Counted from the first letter of the stretch, positions 11,801 through 26,800 are shown. The stretch: 64,000 nucleotides of DNA from Limnephilus marmoratus (GCA_917880885.1 OU862927.1:35677571-35741570), one strand, 5' to 3'. Program-made: numbers and translations. The notes: a model not told the origin generated them from the sequence alone.

Positions 11801-14800
11801 CACACTCCGCGCGCGAACAGAGCATTTCAGCTCGTGCGCGCCGCAATCCACAATGCTTCGGTTTTTTCGCCGAATACAAAGGGGCGCGCAGTGTGCGCGG
11901 AGCATTCGTGTGGACGGCTTGTTTGTGTCTGTACGGCAGAACGCGCGCGAACAATGGAGGACTTGTTCTCGGCAGACTGAGCTATGTTCACTGCGCGCAT
12001 GCCGGGAACAGCTGCGAGTAGGTACATGCTCGGTTCGTGCGCGTGCTGCGTCCACACTTATGAAATGTTCCTTTCATGTTACATTGCATGTTTTTTTTTT
12101 TTTTCTTCAATGGCGCTACAGCCCAATTCGAGCCTTGGCCTCCTTCAAAATAAGCCTCCACCGCCCTCTGTCCTCGGCCGTCTTCTTCCAATCTGCAACC
12201 TGGAGTAATCCTCTTGCATCCTTCCTGACATCATCCTCCCATCTCAGTCTAGGTCTGCCCGCCTTTCGTTTACCTCCCGGGTGTCCTGTCAGAACCTTCT
12301 TCGGTACTCGTGTGCTTGGCATTCGGTGCACATGTCCGGCCCATCTTAATCTTTGGAGTCTTAAATGGGTGGGGAGTCTGGGAGCTTGGTAAATATCATA
12401 GAGCTCATTATTGTGGCGGATTCTCCATGCCTCTCCCTCTCGCACAGCTCCTAAGATTCTTCGAAGTACCTTTCTTTCGAAGATGTCCAGCCGTTCCGCT
12501 GACTTTGCTGTCAGTGTTCCCGCCTCACATCCATAGGCCAAGACCGTTCTGATAATTGTTTTATATAAGGTTATTTTGGTTTTCCTATGGACGTTTCGGG
12601 ATTTGAACACTGGCAGCAACGCGAAGTAAGTTTTGTTAGCGGCTGTAATGCGCTTTCTTACTTCTACTGGGTCTTCATTGTCCTGCGTTATGATGGAGCC
12701 CAGGTAGGTAAACTCTTCGACCACTTCGAAATTATAATTGTCTTTGAATTTCACTTTGTCTTTTATTCTGCGGTGAGGGGTTCTGGTTTGCATCATGATT
12801 TTTGTTTTATTTTCATTGATTTGCAAACCCACCTCTCTTGCCGCAGTCTCCAAAGGGTCAAACACTTCTCTTACAGCCTGTAGGGATCTTCCGACAATGT
12901 TAAGGTCATCTGCGTAGCCAACTATTTGATTGCTTCTGTAGCAGATGTTTGAGTCGGTACTGATCATTGTCTTCCTCACGACGTGCTCCAGTACAATATT
13001 GAAAAGGGTGGGTGCTAAGCCATCACCTTGTTTCAGCCCCTGGGAAACGTTAAAATCCATGTTACGTTACAGCAATCTGTACCCGCCTTAAAAGTAGTGT
13101 TACTAAACTCACCATTAGTGATTCTTCCTTTCTATCTATTGTTAAATTCAAATTTATGTTATATTAAATTAAAGCAAATCGCTTTATAAATCACCTTTTA
13201 ATCAATTTTATGTCATGAAGAAAAAATGTTTTTTAAAATGTGGTTTACTGTGTTCTATACATTCAGTGTCATTGCACTTCAAAAAAATATTTGACAGTTA
13301 AATTGGTGTTGCCAGTCTACAAATTTAGTAGTTCAAGTTTTTATATTTTCTACTCTTTTTTGACAGACTATATACCCGTAAATTCTGACAAAACAAAGTA
13401 TTATTGAAGACTTCCAATCGTCAAAATTGTTTTGTTAATTAGAGGCAACAACAGTACATCACAATACCTATTTTAATTTTTAGCATATTTATATGTATGC
13501 ACTACAATCTGCCACTTTTTCACCAATTGGACACTTGCCCGTTGGGGTGGCTGATTAGTGAGGGAGTGCTATTTTAATACTGATCATTGATTAGAGGCAA
13601 TGTTAAGTGTGACGGTTGGAAACAACCAACCCTAATGGCTTGTTCACACTTAGCAAGTATTAAGTCAGTAACTCGCTACTTGACTGGCCGAAAAGCGTCC
13701 GTATTACGGTCGAGTAGAATACATTAGTGAGCAGCACGTTGCTTGATGACGGGCTGCAATGCAACAAAGTAAATACGCTAATTAAGCTGATTATAATGCT
13801 TATTTTAGAAGAGGTAAAGTAAAATTAGTGAGATGAAAATAAATAAACTATGAACACGAAAAGAAATTAATAGCAACAAAAATAAAGAATTTTAGAGTAG
13901 CATCTTCGCTCCAACAATACGACATATCTGTGTATACTAATGAACTCTACTAAAATGACAGGTTTGTGCATGTCAGTGCGCAAGGACGCATGGTGGGGTT
14001 GTGCTACTCACCCGAAAAAATAAAACGAAATGGATTGACTCTACTAAAGAGCTGACTAAACTACTCTACTAAAATTGTGGTGTTCGGACGCGTTTTGTTA
14101 CTAAACTACTTGCCCAGTGCGAACTAGGTAGGTATCTCTACTGCTGACTCTTATTTTTGCATACCTCCTATCATACACACTACCAAAGTACCTAATGACT
14201 CACAAAGTGCCTCCTTCACAATTGTCCTCACCACTCGCCTCCAGTCCCCAGTCTTTCCCGTCCAACTCCAATCCTCTTTCTCAGTATGCCTCTAATTTTC
14301 TTTCATTGGGGCACCCACTTAATCATGATTTTCAGTATCTTGTCTGGCTTTTTTTTCAATAGGCCACTTGCATGAACTTCATAACGACTTGGAAAAAATC
14401 GTGTGGATAGAGTTTTTTACTAAGATTACGAAAATGTTAGTAAAAATTTTTAGAAACGTACAGTTTTTTTTATTTTTAAATAAATAAATCCATTATTTGG
14501 GCTCGTGACGTCACTACATGAAAATGTCCCGTCGCCGAAAATGTTCCTATTAATTTGATAAAATTCCACACTGATTTATTTTTTTATATGGCATCACTTT
14601 GATTTCAGGCGAATTTTTGAATTCGTTCATTAGATTTATTGTTTGTTTTCTGCGAACTTATCACTTGGTTTGATTTTTTGACAGATGTTCTGAAGAGAAC
14701 CCCGTACAATTAATGGGTACGGGGTTCTCTTCAGAACGTGAAGATGATGTCGGTACATGTTTTAGAGGTATAATGATTATGGTGCTGATTTTAACAAAAT

Positions 14801-17800
14801 AAAATTTTATAATATTCTTATTATTACTACAATTTACAAGTTCAAGTATATTGCATTGAATTTAGTAATATAGACGCTGTACATTTTAATGATTTATGAT
14901 CAATAAGATGGATCAAGGAAAAAAAATATTTATGAGATGTAATATTTTTGGTATGCCTCGTTATTCTACTGTGCCATTCGTGTGGAAAACGTTCTTTTTT
15001 TTAAAAATGATTTTCGGCTATGTAATTATCGTTTTTTCACACCTATAAAATTATGTCCCGTCTTTCCGGTTTATAAAAAATGGTCTGATTTTTCGGTTTG
15101 AAATTTTCAAAAAATCCCCAGGGTTTCAAAAATACGATTAAAAAAAAAAAAACAGAATGTCTTAGAATATTTGCCTAAACCGGAAAATTTTTTAAAAAAA
15201 TGTGATGCAAGTGGCCTATTCGATTTAATTAATTCAATTTAAATTAACAGTTCAAAGCATTTTTAAAAGAGAGAAAATATTTAAGATAAAATAAGCAGAT
15301 TTAAACTAACAGGAACAAAGCTTGCCGTTTAAATTGTGCTTCATTGATGTTAAAACAGCTCTCCCGACTGGTATGACCATTGGTTTTAATAGTACACAAC
15401 TGCTAACCCTGTACAAATCACAAGTGCGCTCCACGGTTGAATTTGGCAGCCACCTCTGGTCTGGAGCTCCAAAATACCTGAAAAATACCCTCGACTCTGT
15501 GCAGAAACGGGCGGTCCATTTGATAGATTCTCCCATCTTAACAGACGGATTGCAATCTTTAGAGCACAGGCGTCGGGTGGGAATGCTATCCTTGTTCTAC
15601 CGGTATTACAATGGAAGATGCTCCGAGGAACTAGCATCATTGATCCCTTCGGCACCGGTTCATAGTCGGGAAACACGCCAAACGGTGCCCAACATTTGTA
15701 CACAGTTGACATTTGTCACATGAGAACAGGTCGTTTCTTCGACTCGTTCTTGTGTTCAACAGCTCGGCTGTGGAATGATTTGCCGGCCTCTGTGTTTCCT
15801 CCTTCCTACAACATGGGTCTCTTCAAGACCAATGTTCATTCCTTCCTCTCCTCAAAAAGACCCTCCACACAGCATCCCAGATGACATAGGCCCTGAGGGA
15901 AATTATTTTCCTCAGGGCCTCCTGTGTGGAGTTAATGTAAAAAAAAAAAATTGGTAAGTTAGTTCTGCAAGCCAAGAGATATAACATTCTATGCTGTCAG
16001 TGACAGAGATAACCATTGGGAACATAGAAATTAATGCTCTCCATGATAGTCCAGTTTTCAAACCATCCACGAATCAGTCTGAAGAAATGTGTTACAATGA
16101 GCACATCCCTTCTGAACCATAGATGGTTCATACCGAGCATGCCCAAGAGAAAGTCGGTAGGGTAGAGCCACGAGTAGTAGCCATACTCCCTCTGGTAGGG
16201 AAATCTCAGAAATTTCTTCTGAACCTTCTCCAACATGAGGGAATACTTCACTTGTGGACTCCAAACCACCGATACACTCTCAAGCCTACTCCTAACCAGT
16301 ATTGTATAGTACTGTGAAAACCAGGGTGTCTCTGAAATTTCTCACGGTGCGTAAGACAATGTAACAATGATCGTACGCTCAATAATTAGACTTCCGAGTT
16401 CATATACAAAGGGATTTTAAACCAATTGGTTTATTAGAAAAAACAATACTTAAAAATGTAGACAATATAACTGAACAGATAAATTTATAAGTTTAACCTT
16501 TGCAGTACTTACGGCTCTGTTTCCCCCGTCCACCCCCTTGAACCTGTCTCCGAGCACCGCCTTCCTGCTGCAGAACAGGGATCCCACCACGGCTGTGCCA
16601 GAGACCAGCTGGTCCGGCTGCGTCACCAGCAGACCTTCGCTGCTGGTGATTCGGAAACTGGCACCTGCCCTCATGGCCAGTAGAGATATGGTGTCGCCAG
16701 GAGATACCTTGGTCTCCATCCTGAGGAATAGCAAAAATTGTTAACAAATTAATACATTTTTTATTGTGTACTAGCTTTTACCCGCGGCTTCGCTCGCATG
16801 GTATTAGGTGGAAATACCACTGATTCATTCATTCATTCACTGATTCAATCATTGATTCATTCATATATTGATTCATTCATTCATCTACTCATTCACTCAC
16901 TCATTGCGCATAATTTCATGATGCCAGACCTTACTATTATTTAAAGAAACCATTTCGGGCATGCACACATCAAATCCCCAAAGTTTCATTGCAATCAGGT
17001 GAACGGTTGGCAATGTATAATTTTATGATGCCAGAACTCACTATTGTATATATAAACCATCGAGGGCATGCGCACATCAAATCCCCAAAATTTCATCGCA
17101 ATCAGATGAATTGTTTAGCAATGCATAGGCATCTCATATATGTATGTAAAGAAAACCACTAGACTAATGAGTGCTTTCCTTAAGCTTGTATTTGCTGCGT
17201 CACTGAGTAAGTACCGAGTTAGTTAGTGGCCCACTAGATATCACTGCTGACAGCTAAACAATAGAATCGAATTATTTAAATATAACTGTCAGAATTATTG
17301 CATAAAAAAATCCTCAAAATATTATCTAATTATCTTATTTATTATTATATAAAGAAACCTGAAATAAGGGCATTAAATGTTGTTTCTTTTGTTTTACAGG
17401 TAAGTGAACCTTTCTTTTACCGATGATGTAATTTTAGGAGTTGTAAATAAGTATTATTAATAAAGCTTTTGTTTTACAGAGAAACACACTAACGCCTTTG
17501 TTTTCATTATATGTATTTATAAAAACAAACCCAGAAACAAACATATTTTGATTTTTATACAACGTGTCCGGAAACTCATAGTACAAGCGGGAAACTGGTG
17601 AATCTACATCACGTAGAGAACCCAAAAAAACCTATTTTTTTCGATCTGAGCATTTCGATTTTAACATTATTTTTTTTCTATTTTTCCATTTTTTCGGCAA
17701 CTAAAGGGTTAAAAAAACTTTTGAGCCCGGTTTACCCTTCGATGCATTTTATAAGACATTACACAGCCGAAATCAACCCCCTAGTGAACAATTTTTTCAA

Positions 17801-20800
17801 ATTTAACCAAAAAAATTTCAACTTCGGACCCGATTTACTCGAAAACGAAAGCTTAAATCAAAAAAGTTATATCACAAATAGACTCCGAATGTGATGTAGA
17901 TTTACCAGTTTCCCGCTTGTACTACAAGTTTCTGGACACCGTGTATATTTAGATTTGAAAATTTATTATGTTTGGTGACCAGATTAAAATAGCCAGGTAC
18001 TTCCCAACATTCCTCTTCCCATCTCTTTTCCCTCCCATTGCCTCCAGCCTTACAACTTACCCCAATTGGGAATGCCATAGTCTAACTTTCTCCGGGTAGT
18101 TGAGAGCAGTTGGGACTCTAGATCGGTCAAATGATTTTAACCGGTTGAGTAAATCTGTCCGATATATGCGCCAAACAACTATTTGACACAAAGTAAATTT
18201 GACACCTTTATGCAACAGCGCATATGGTCTCATAAAAATCATTTTATCTCCCTTACTATAATGACGAGAGATATGATCTAAACAGTGTTAGAAAGAGAAA
18301 ACACTACGCTACAATTTGTATTCCAAAGTTCTTCGCGAAAAAAAAAAATTATTTGGGTTTATAACGTCAAACATCCGCCATCCATTATTAGTTTTCGAGT
18401 AGAAATTCGTGAATTTTTTATTAATTATTTTTGTTTAAAATGACACTAAGTGTGATGACTACAATGTTTAAAATGCATTCGACTATTAAAAATATCTTTC
18501 TTTTTACATTATCAGTTATTTTAGTTCAGTTTTTATAGGAAACAATGTAAAGTGGTCACTTTTACAAATTTTTAATGTTTGCGTTCAAAATTTTAATATT
18601 TCGAAAATAAAATGCTTACTTCTAATGATACAATTCGAAAGCGTATTTAATCGTCACATTGGTAATCGTAAGAAGCCAGGTTGTACATATAAATCAAATA
18701 TAACAGAATTATAAGTATAAACGATAGAAACATAAGAAACATAACATATTCAAGAAACATCAGAGAAATACTCTTTTATGTACCCCTTATATTTGGTAAG
18801 TTCGGAATAGCAAATGTCCACCTTGGATATTATGCTACTGTAACTATCGCATAGTCTGTTCAGACAAGAATTCTGCTTACAGTTTTTCTTGCATTGATCC
18901 ACCCTAAACGGGACAGAAGAGCGTGTTGTACGCGCAGGTACATATATGAGCGGTATCAGTAATTTATCTCAAATCTAGAGAAATTAATATTTTTTAAATA
19001 TTTTTAACTTTTTGACGGTTGATCACCAATGTGGCTTGAAATGGCTTCAGCCGTGTTTAGTGACCAGAACTGAATAGCCAGGTTTTCCTCTTCCCAATCT
19101 CCCCCCCTCCCCACTACCTTCAGTCTCACAACATAACCCAATTGGGGATGCCATAGTCTCACTGGCTCCAGACAAGAGTAGTTGAAACTCTTGTGCATTA
19201 TTAATTTTTTATTTTTTTAAATGATCGTGCCTTGTCTTCCTTGGGCATCCCCGACTTCTTCTACCATTATCTTTTGCATCATTTAATATCCTCCATTCAC
19301 TCACAAAAATAACTCACCAAAAACCTTCCAATGTACAGGTGGCTTTGTTTTCACTGTTGGGTGACTTCAATATTAAGATTTTAATTCTGTTTGTAGGATC
19401 CATAGAAACAGAGAGCACTTCACATCTCTGCCATTGGGTCAAATCAAGTTCATCTTCTTGCACAAAACTTTTCTCCTGAAATTTAAATTTGTGTAAATTA
19501 ATTAAAATTAAACTCCTCCGCCGCGTCTGCCTGTCTGTTCGCGATAAACTCAAAAATTACTGAACGGATTTTCATGCGGTTTTCACCAATAGATAGAGTG
19601 ATTCATGAGGAAGGTTTACGTATATAATTTGTCAAAGTTTTGTGAAAATTGGTTGAAGTATAGATTTAAAGAAGAATGTCTGTATGTGGTAAACGAGAGG
19701 ACTGGCAAGCGGGCGGTGTGAGTTAAAAGGTTGGGTAACCATCCAGTAGATGGCATTGTGTTTCGTTAGCCACAGCAACGCATGGCCTGGTCAGCTAGTA
19801 TATTATAAAAGAAAGTATTTATTTTTTTATTTATTTATTTATTTATCTATAAAAGGTATGTTTACATAACATTATTCGATGCCTGTCTCACTAGGGAATA
19901 CCTGTGTTGAGACAGGCGTAGAGGTACATAAATGAGTATACAATGTGCATGCCGCTAAAACTCAGAAACGAGTTCCGGTACGATCAAGGGAGTTCATGGT
20001 ATGGTAGCCCTATATCCCCAATCCATGAAGAAGGTTCCCGTTTTTACCTGAAGGGTGTGCTTTTGAAGATATAAGGGCCGGAAGTTTCACCCTCTAGAAA
20101 TTCCTAGATCAGTCAAGAACATTCCAGAGCATTCCACAACATTTCAGAACATCCCATAACATTCTGGAATGTTGTGGAATGTTAAAGAATAGTCTGGACC
20201 GTTCGGGAACATCCCAGATCATTGTGGAACATTTCAGAACACTCTCGAATGTTGTGGATTGTTCTGGAACATTGTGGACCATTCAAAGCCTTTTTTGTAT
20301 ATTGGGATGGGGAGGGGGAGGGGGAGGAGGATAGGGGTGGGAGAGGGGGAGGGAAGGAAGGGGAACGGGTAGGTGGAGGGGCTGGTGGAGGGGGTGGAGG
20401 GAGGGGGTGGAGAGGGGGGTTGATGGGGGGAGTGGAGTGGGGAGAGGGAAGGTGGAGGAGGCGGAGTGGGAAACCCCTAATACAATGCGAGCGAAGCCGC
20501 GGGAAAAAGCTAGTTTATAATAAAACAATCACAATTCAAAACAAAACTTACCAATTCCATGTCCCCTTCCCAATCATCTTTGAAAAAATCATTAATTTCA
20601 TCTTCTTGCAAATTTTTAGATCTTCCAAATTCTTTTGCAAAATCTAATTCATCTTTTCCTTTTGATTCTACTTTATTATTAGCGGCAACACTAACAATAT
20701 CCTCTATTATTATAGTTTCTTCTAATAAAGATGCATCAAAATCTTCACCCAAATAAAAATCTATTTCAGATTTGGAACATTGCGGCAACATTGTAGGTTT

Positions 20801-23800
20801 TTGTTCCGTATTAGAAAATTGAGATTTGTGTTCCTTATTAGAAAATTGAGATTTCTGTTCCTTATTAGAAAATTTGGTTTTTTTCAATGGTGAAACCAAT
20901 TCACTAGGAACGCATTGTTCATCACTTTTATGGTATTTACCATTCAGTAGTAAATTTGCTGCTTTTTTATTTGCGCTGGTAGATAATTTCTGTTTTCCTT
21001 TGTCATTGATACCATTACTAGTTTGAGATCTGACTTCTCCTTTATAATAACAATTTTCCGGTGATGGTGACAATTTTCTCTTGCTATTAGAAAACTGGCC
21101 CATTTTTTTAGGACTATTATCATCCGTTAGATCAACTACATTAATTGTTTTTGAAATCTTTGTTTTTACATCTATTTCTTTTGGTGTGGTTGTAATAACT
21201 TCATCTTTAGAAGTTTTCTTAAGTTGTAATCTAGATGATGCAGGTTTCGCAAAGAATGATGCAATGCTGGGTTGTGCTTTGGGTACAGGCTGAAAAAAAT
21301 GGTTTGGTATTAGCTAATTCAGTAAAAAAACTGATGAAGCTGTAAGAAATGTAGAGAGAGTTAAGAATTGTCGATTCATATAATATTATGTTGCCAATAT
21401 CCCAAGTAGAGAATGAAATCCCGATCTCGCAGGATCTCGATCTCTGACGGTCGGGCGGGAGTGTCGATCGAGGAAAGAAAACTATCCTGACTATTTACGA
21501 ATATTAGCGACGGATGACGAGCGGGACAGATAATATAAAACTGTGTCGAGTGAGTGAGAAAGAGATACTTGCATCTTAAATTATGCATTTTTTATTGTTT
21601 ATGCGAGTTAAATAAACATAATTTTTGGATTCTTACGTTGTTAATACCTTAAAATGTCAAAAAATAATCCAGATCAAGTGTACGTTGAGTTTAGCAGTCG
21701 TTTACCGGTATAAAGATACTTCAAGAAAGCAGTTAATAATTTGACTGCTCAATGCAAGTTATGAAAAGCTGTTCTCAAAACCACATCTGGGTCTACAAAA
21801 GGTTTACACGTCCATATGATGTCGATCCACAAAACATTGCAACGGACATTAGATGCCGTTTAGCAGATAGCACCCTTAATACACTTTGTTTTTTAAGAAG
21901 TTACTTTCAAAATCACCCGTAATTACTTTCTAATCTCCTTAAGCTATATTTTTTCTTTTGATTATTTTAATTTTAGAAAAAAACTGTTAATTATTTAGTA
22001 ACTAATATTAAAGAATAAAGGTTTTTGTTTTCTTTCAAATAATATTTTCTTTTAATTATCGAGATCCCGAAAATTCCGAGATCTCGCGAGATTGTAATTT
22101 CTAATCTCGTGAGATCTTAAATTTGCGATCTCGAGTCGAGATTGCATTCCCTAATCCCAAGATGATGTGAACAAGACTGATAAATATTTAACATATAACA
22201 GTCGCACTTGTAATAGGCACAGATTATGCAAATCACACTTTCTTTCAACATTATTACAAGAAACAACTATTTACGTTGGGAGAGATGGTAAAAGATGCTT
22301 TCAAGTTCCATTTTTATTCAATCAAAGTTTGAAAATTCCCTTTGTGAAATGATCTTGTGACGCAAAGATATAAGGTATAAGGTTATCTCTCTCTCTCTCA
22401 GGTTATGTGGGTCCTAGCGATCCGTAATGTAGGAAGGTTCTGCTTTTTTTTTTTTCCAGAATAAAAAAAGAACAAGAATGTTTGGGAATAAACGAAAACA
22501 GGTTTCTACTTGTGAGGTTAAATTGGTTTCAGCAATAAAAGAGTTCATTTCCAAAACAGCCAAAGCCCAGTATAATTTTATAAAGAACATAACAATGTTG
22601 CCCTTTTGAGGGGCCGGGTTTCACATCCCCAAAAACATAACAGATTCTGAAACATAACAGATTCATAACAGATTTGACAGGAATATAATTAAGCAGAAAG
22701 AAATATCGTACCTGCGGACCATGGATCTTTATCTAATTCTACACTGACACGAACTCTTAATTTACTTGAATATAGCGCGTTGATGAACCGCGGGCCATAT
22801 TCTCTCGCAATCTCCAGGATGGGAACCAGGAAAGACCCCCAGGAAGGCCAGAGAATGAGGACTCCCCGCTAGGGAGTAGTATCCAAGATCAGCACCAGTG
22901 CTCCGGTTGAGCCCACCGGATGAAACACGATTTCCGTCAGCACACCTCATCAGGAAATGAACGCCGAGTAACCATCCGTCACAAATATGAGCAGCAATGA
23001 CCGTACCAGGTCATAAGGACTCTCCCTCGCAAAGCTTTTCAATATGCCAGTCGCGATTATGTAGGTAATTAACAATACCGTTATGTTGCGGACAAATATC
23101 GGTCCCAATGGCGGCGACCAATCACATTAGAAACAGCGTTCCGATCACATCAGAAAGAAGCGTTCGCAAAATGTACATCGCCCGGCTCGCGATTAAAATC
23201 GTTTAAAACAATTTGTAACGAAGAGATTATCCCATTTTTAAATCCAAAACTATCACTAAAGTGACAAGTCGAATCAACACCGGCTTCCCGTACGGTGCGA
23301 ATTCAAAAAGTGAAAACCAGAGAGAAAAAAAAGTGTTGCCAATCCATTCCGTGCTGTTCAAATTATCAGGTTAGTGGTCAGGTAAATAATTATATCACAA
23401 ATTGATAATTATTTACGTGACAATTCCCCCCTTCTCACGAAAATGTTTGGCCCCAAACATGAAATCCATGGTTCCGATGTAAAAAAAAAAATAAAAAAAT
23501 AAAGGTACACTAACTAACTAGAAGATAGGTCCATCAGGTATCTAGAAATTTTACAACAAGTAACCATTAGCAATCATAAACAATAAATCATATAAATCTA
23601 GATAGATTGAAAGAACAATGAGAATAGGATGGTACGAGAATAAGGAGTCTACAACACCTTCAGCAACGATGGAGCTGGGTGCTGGCATTACTGGCTGAAG
23701 TCCAGACCTGTTATTCTCATGACATCCTAACATCGGGAACATCTTAAAAATAAAGAACACAATCAATGAAAAGAAAAAAAAATTATGCACAAAGCATCAC

Positions 23801-26800
23801 TTTTCCTTCAGCAGGAAATTTTGCCATTAAAAAAGAGGCTTCACTTTAGGGTGGTCAACCATCCCTCACTTCACTGAATTTAGGCTATTTATTAATAGCG
23901 AAAAGGTAACTATTCTATCTACCTAGGTCCAACAGGTCTAATAGGTTAACATAGAATTTTATTCAACAAAATACAGAACAGACATTAAACCTAGAATGAG
24001 GAATATCTTTCACAGATATTTAACTTAGTTTAATTAAGTTTAAAAAAAAGATTTATAACAATGTAGAACCATAAGTATATGAGTAGTACTTGTGTATTAA
24101 TGAATTAGTTAGACCAAGATTGCAAAACTTGTCTACTAAAAGTGGTTAGATTAGGGTTTACATTTTTTAGAAATACCTATCCGTACAGGTGGTTACAATA
24201 GGGTTTACATAATAAGAAATACCTATGTTTCAAAATTAAAAAATTAGATCAGGTTTTACAATACCAAATATATACCTGTCTACAAGTGGTAACAATGAGT
24301 ATCAGTAGGAACACAAAGACAAGCGAAACAGAATCTAGAATGTTTAGCTGAATGCATAGGGATTACAATTTAACAAAAAAAACCTAGTAGTGAACCAGTA
24401 TGATTAAATATATAAAGTACAAGCCATTTTAATAACTAAAACAGTGTATATAGTTTGCACAAGAAAAAAGACTGAGATCACACCGTAGACGGAGATCCTT
24501 CAAAATATTACTTCAAAAGTAAGCAAAAGGCAAAATTTCTTGAACAGACAATATGTATTGGTGATCGAATATATTGTGATAATCGACACTATCTAAATTG
24601 GTGATCAATCAAAACATTTGAATGACACTAGGTACAAAATTGTGTAGAGAAACACTGGTGTTTCAGCAGTGAGACTAATATAAATATTTTACTTATGACT
24701 ATAAGCTATACAAAAATACGCTCTCCTGTGCTAGAGGTAGAGTATTATATATTCCATGCTGGAATTACTTAATAGGAAAGTATGCCGAAGCAGTACTACC
24801 TTTGTTAGAAAGACATAATAATGTTTTTAATAAACTATGACTTAATATTATTCACTTTAAGGAAAGCTAAACCAAACTTAATTGTAACAAATACTAGCTA
24901 AATATAATCTATTTATTATATAATATAATCTATTTATGAAAATATACACATTTTGTATACCAGAAAGTTGCTCAAATCTCTGCTACACAAAGAACTACAC
25001 TTAAGAATATATTTTGTTCTCTAGTTCCTTGGAGGATCTTTGGTTATAAGGCATGTCGGAGGGACGACAAAATGGAAAGAAAGCTCCACTGAACTAGAGA
25101 AAAAATGGATTTAGATTTAAAAGTAGGGAACATTACAAAATATCCGTTAACTGACGGAGTAGAGATGCGATACCAATGTGTGTGCGTGTGTGCATTGCAG
25201 TGATAATACTGACAGAAATAATATAGACAGGGTGTCTACTAAAAAAAACGAGAAATACTCATATCCAATCTAATTATATATATCACTTGAAAAAAAAATA
25301 AGTCATGTGAAGGAGAGAGAAAAAAAATAATGACTTAAGGTTTGGGCGCCACTGATCACATAGATCAGAGGAAACGACATTCATTACAAACATCGCTTCC
25401 TAAAAAAAATATATTATGAGATAGTAAGAATGAGGAAATTTTGTGAATTTTTTTTTTATCAAAAGCTGAGTTTATTGGATGTATAGGGCAAAACAAAAAT
25501 GAACTGGTCTTTCCAATAGCTCGATAGGTATAGAAAAATTACAGGCGAGGTTATGTATAATGAGACTTGATTCGAGAATTCAGTAGTAATGTGATATGCA
25601 ACCATAACTCGTTTTAAAGAAAAGGAGTAATATGATTGGATGCGTGCTGTTGGGATTGTAAAAAAAAAACACAAATCGACAATTCCCGAACGAACTCGCG
25701 ACATTACACGGTGGAACACAAAAAAAATAGGATTAGGAAGGGTGGCGGGGCCGTATACTCCCATAATCCAAAAAAAATGATGTCTTAACTTGGGTGTTAT
25801 AAAATGAATCTTGCGGTACTTAAAGCACGGCAGGAAACACAAGAACCCAAGTTAAACAGCATCAATGTCCACACCAAAAAAAAAAAATTTTTCAAAAAAG
25901 AAAAAATTATGAATTCTCTAAGTCCACAAAACTGCAAAAATATAATGCCTGTAATTATATAAAATTTAACAAACCTATGAATATGTCACGATTGACAATA
26001 AAAGTGTTCAATTTATTCAAAACAATTTCCATAATTGTTGTTAAAATGCCCTCAAAATAGTAATAACGCATCTTTGTTATTGTTGACAAAAGTTGTTGTC
26101 GCTGCAAAAAGACAAATAAAATAATATAATATGAATTAAATTCGTAAAATTTTTATTGCACTAAGTACCGGACACCGTAGGTTCTGGAGTAATATTAACG
26201 TCAGAAAGCATCTGAATCCTTTCCTCTTTTGAGGCCCCGTTGATGTTAGACAACGTCATTTTGTAAAATGGAATTTATTTATGAAACAAAACGAAGAAAA
26301 TATTCCAAATGATTCCATATAAAATAGTTAATATTTATGAAATAAACCGAATAACACTATATTAAGTCCGGAAAATTGTTTATAAAGTTATTACGATAAC
26401 ACAATCGAAGTATAATAGAATACCGTTTGACATCTGACACATGTCAACAAAAATCGCTATCAGCTGATCTGTAATAACAACTGACATAACCATAGACAAA
26501 CTTGCCAGCCTACAAAAATGTCCCAAAAATATTATCCGAAAAAAAAAAGAACGAAGCTGTTCTAGTAGGTATATTTATGTTTACGTTACACAAAATTTGA
26601 GAGCGAACGAAGCTCAACCGGAAACCAATACAATTTAAAGCAAAGCAAAAAAAATGACATAATAATATGCACAAAATTTCAAACTACCGCGAAATATTTC
26701 ATATAATCCATTATGACGCATCTACACACACACACTGGTACCATTATAACAGTATGAAGATATTAATGAATAATACATATCCAACCTTGAAAATTCGGAA

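Larger units (their letters stand above)
11275..13369. mobile_element. Outer MITE with GTCTGTCAAA ends, interrupted
   Basis: The left end is AGTTTGTCAAATAAGAGTAG; the right end reversed is AGTCTGTCAAAAAAGAGTAG. A second copy in opposite orientation spans 52043-54585. This copy is interrupted by the Harbinger-type element at 11666-13088. Confidence 0.7.

Noticed and set aside
11721..12392. Long open frames on both strands in the CpG-rich MITE core and RTE fragment
   Set aside because: They arise from GC-rich composition, run across the MITE/LINE junction and show no recognisable domain.
20222..20647. Gly-rich plus-strand frame and Pro-rich minus-strand frame
   Set aside because: Both read the G-rich purine tract of a Helitron-like element and overlap the true DNA2 exon 2 on the other strand.
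22200..22310. Alternative DNA2 start exon (minus-strand [12 protein letters not shown])
   Set aside because: Its donor gives phase 1, which puts exon 2 in a frame with an early stop. The 29403 start keeps the frame.
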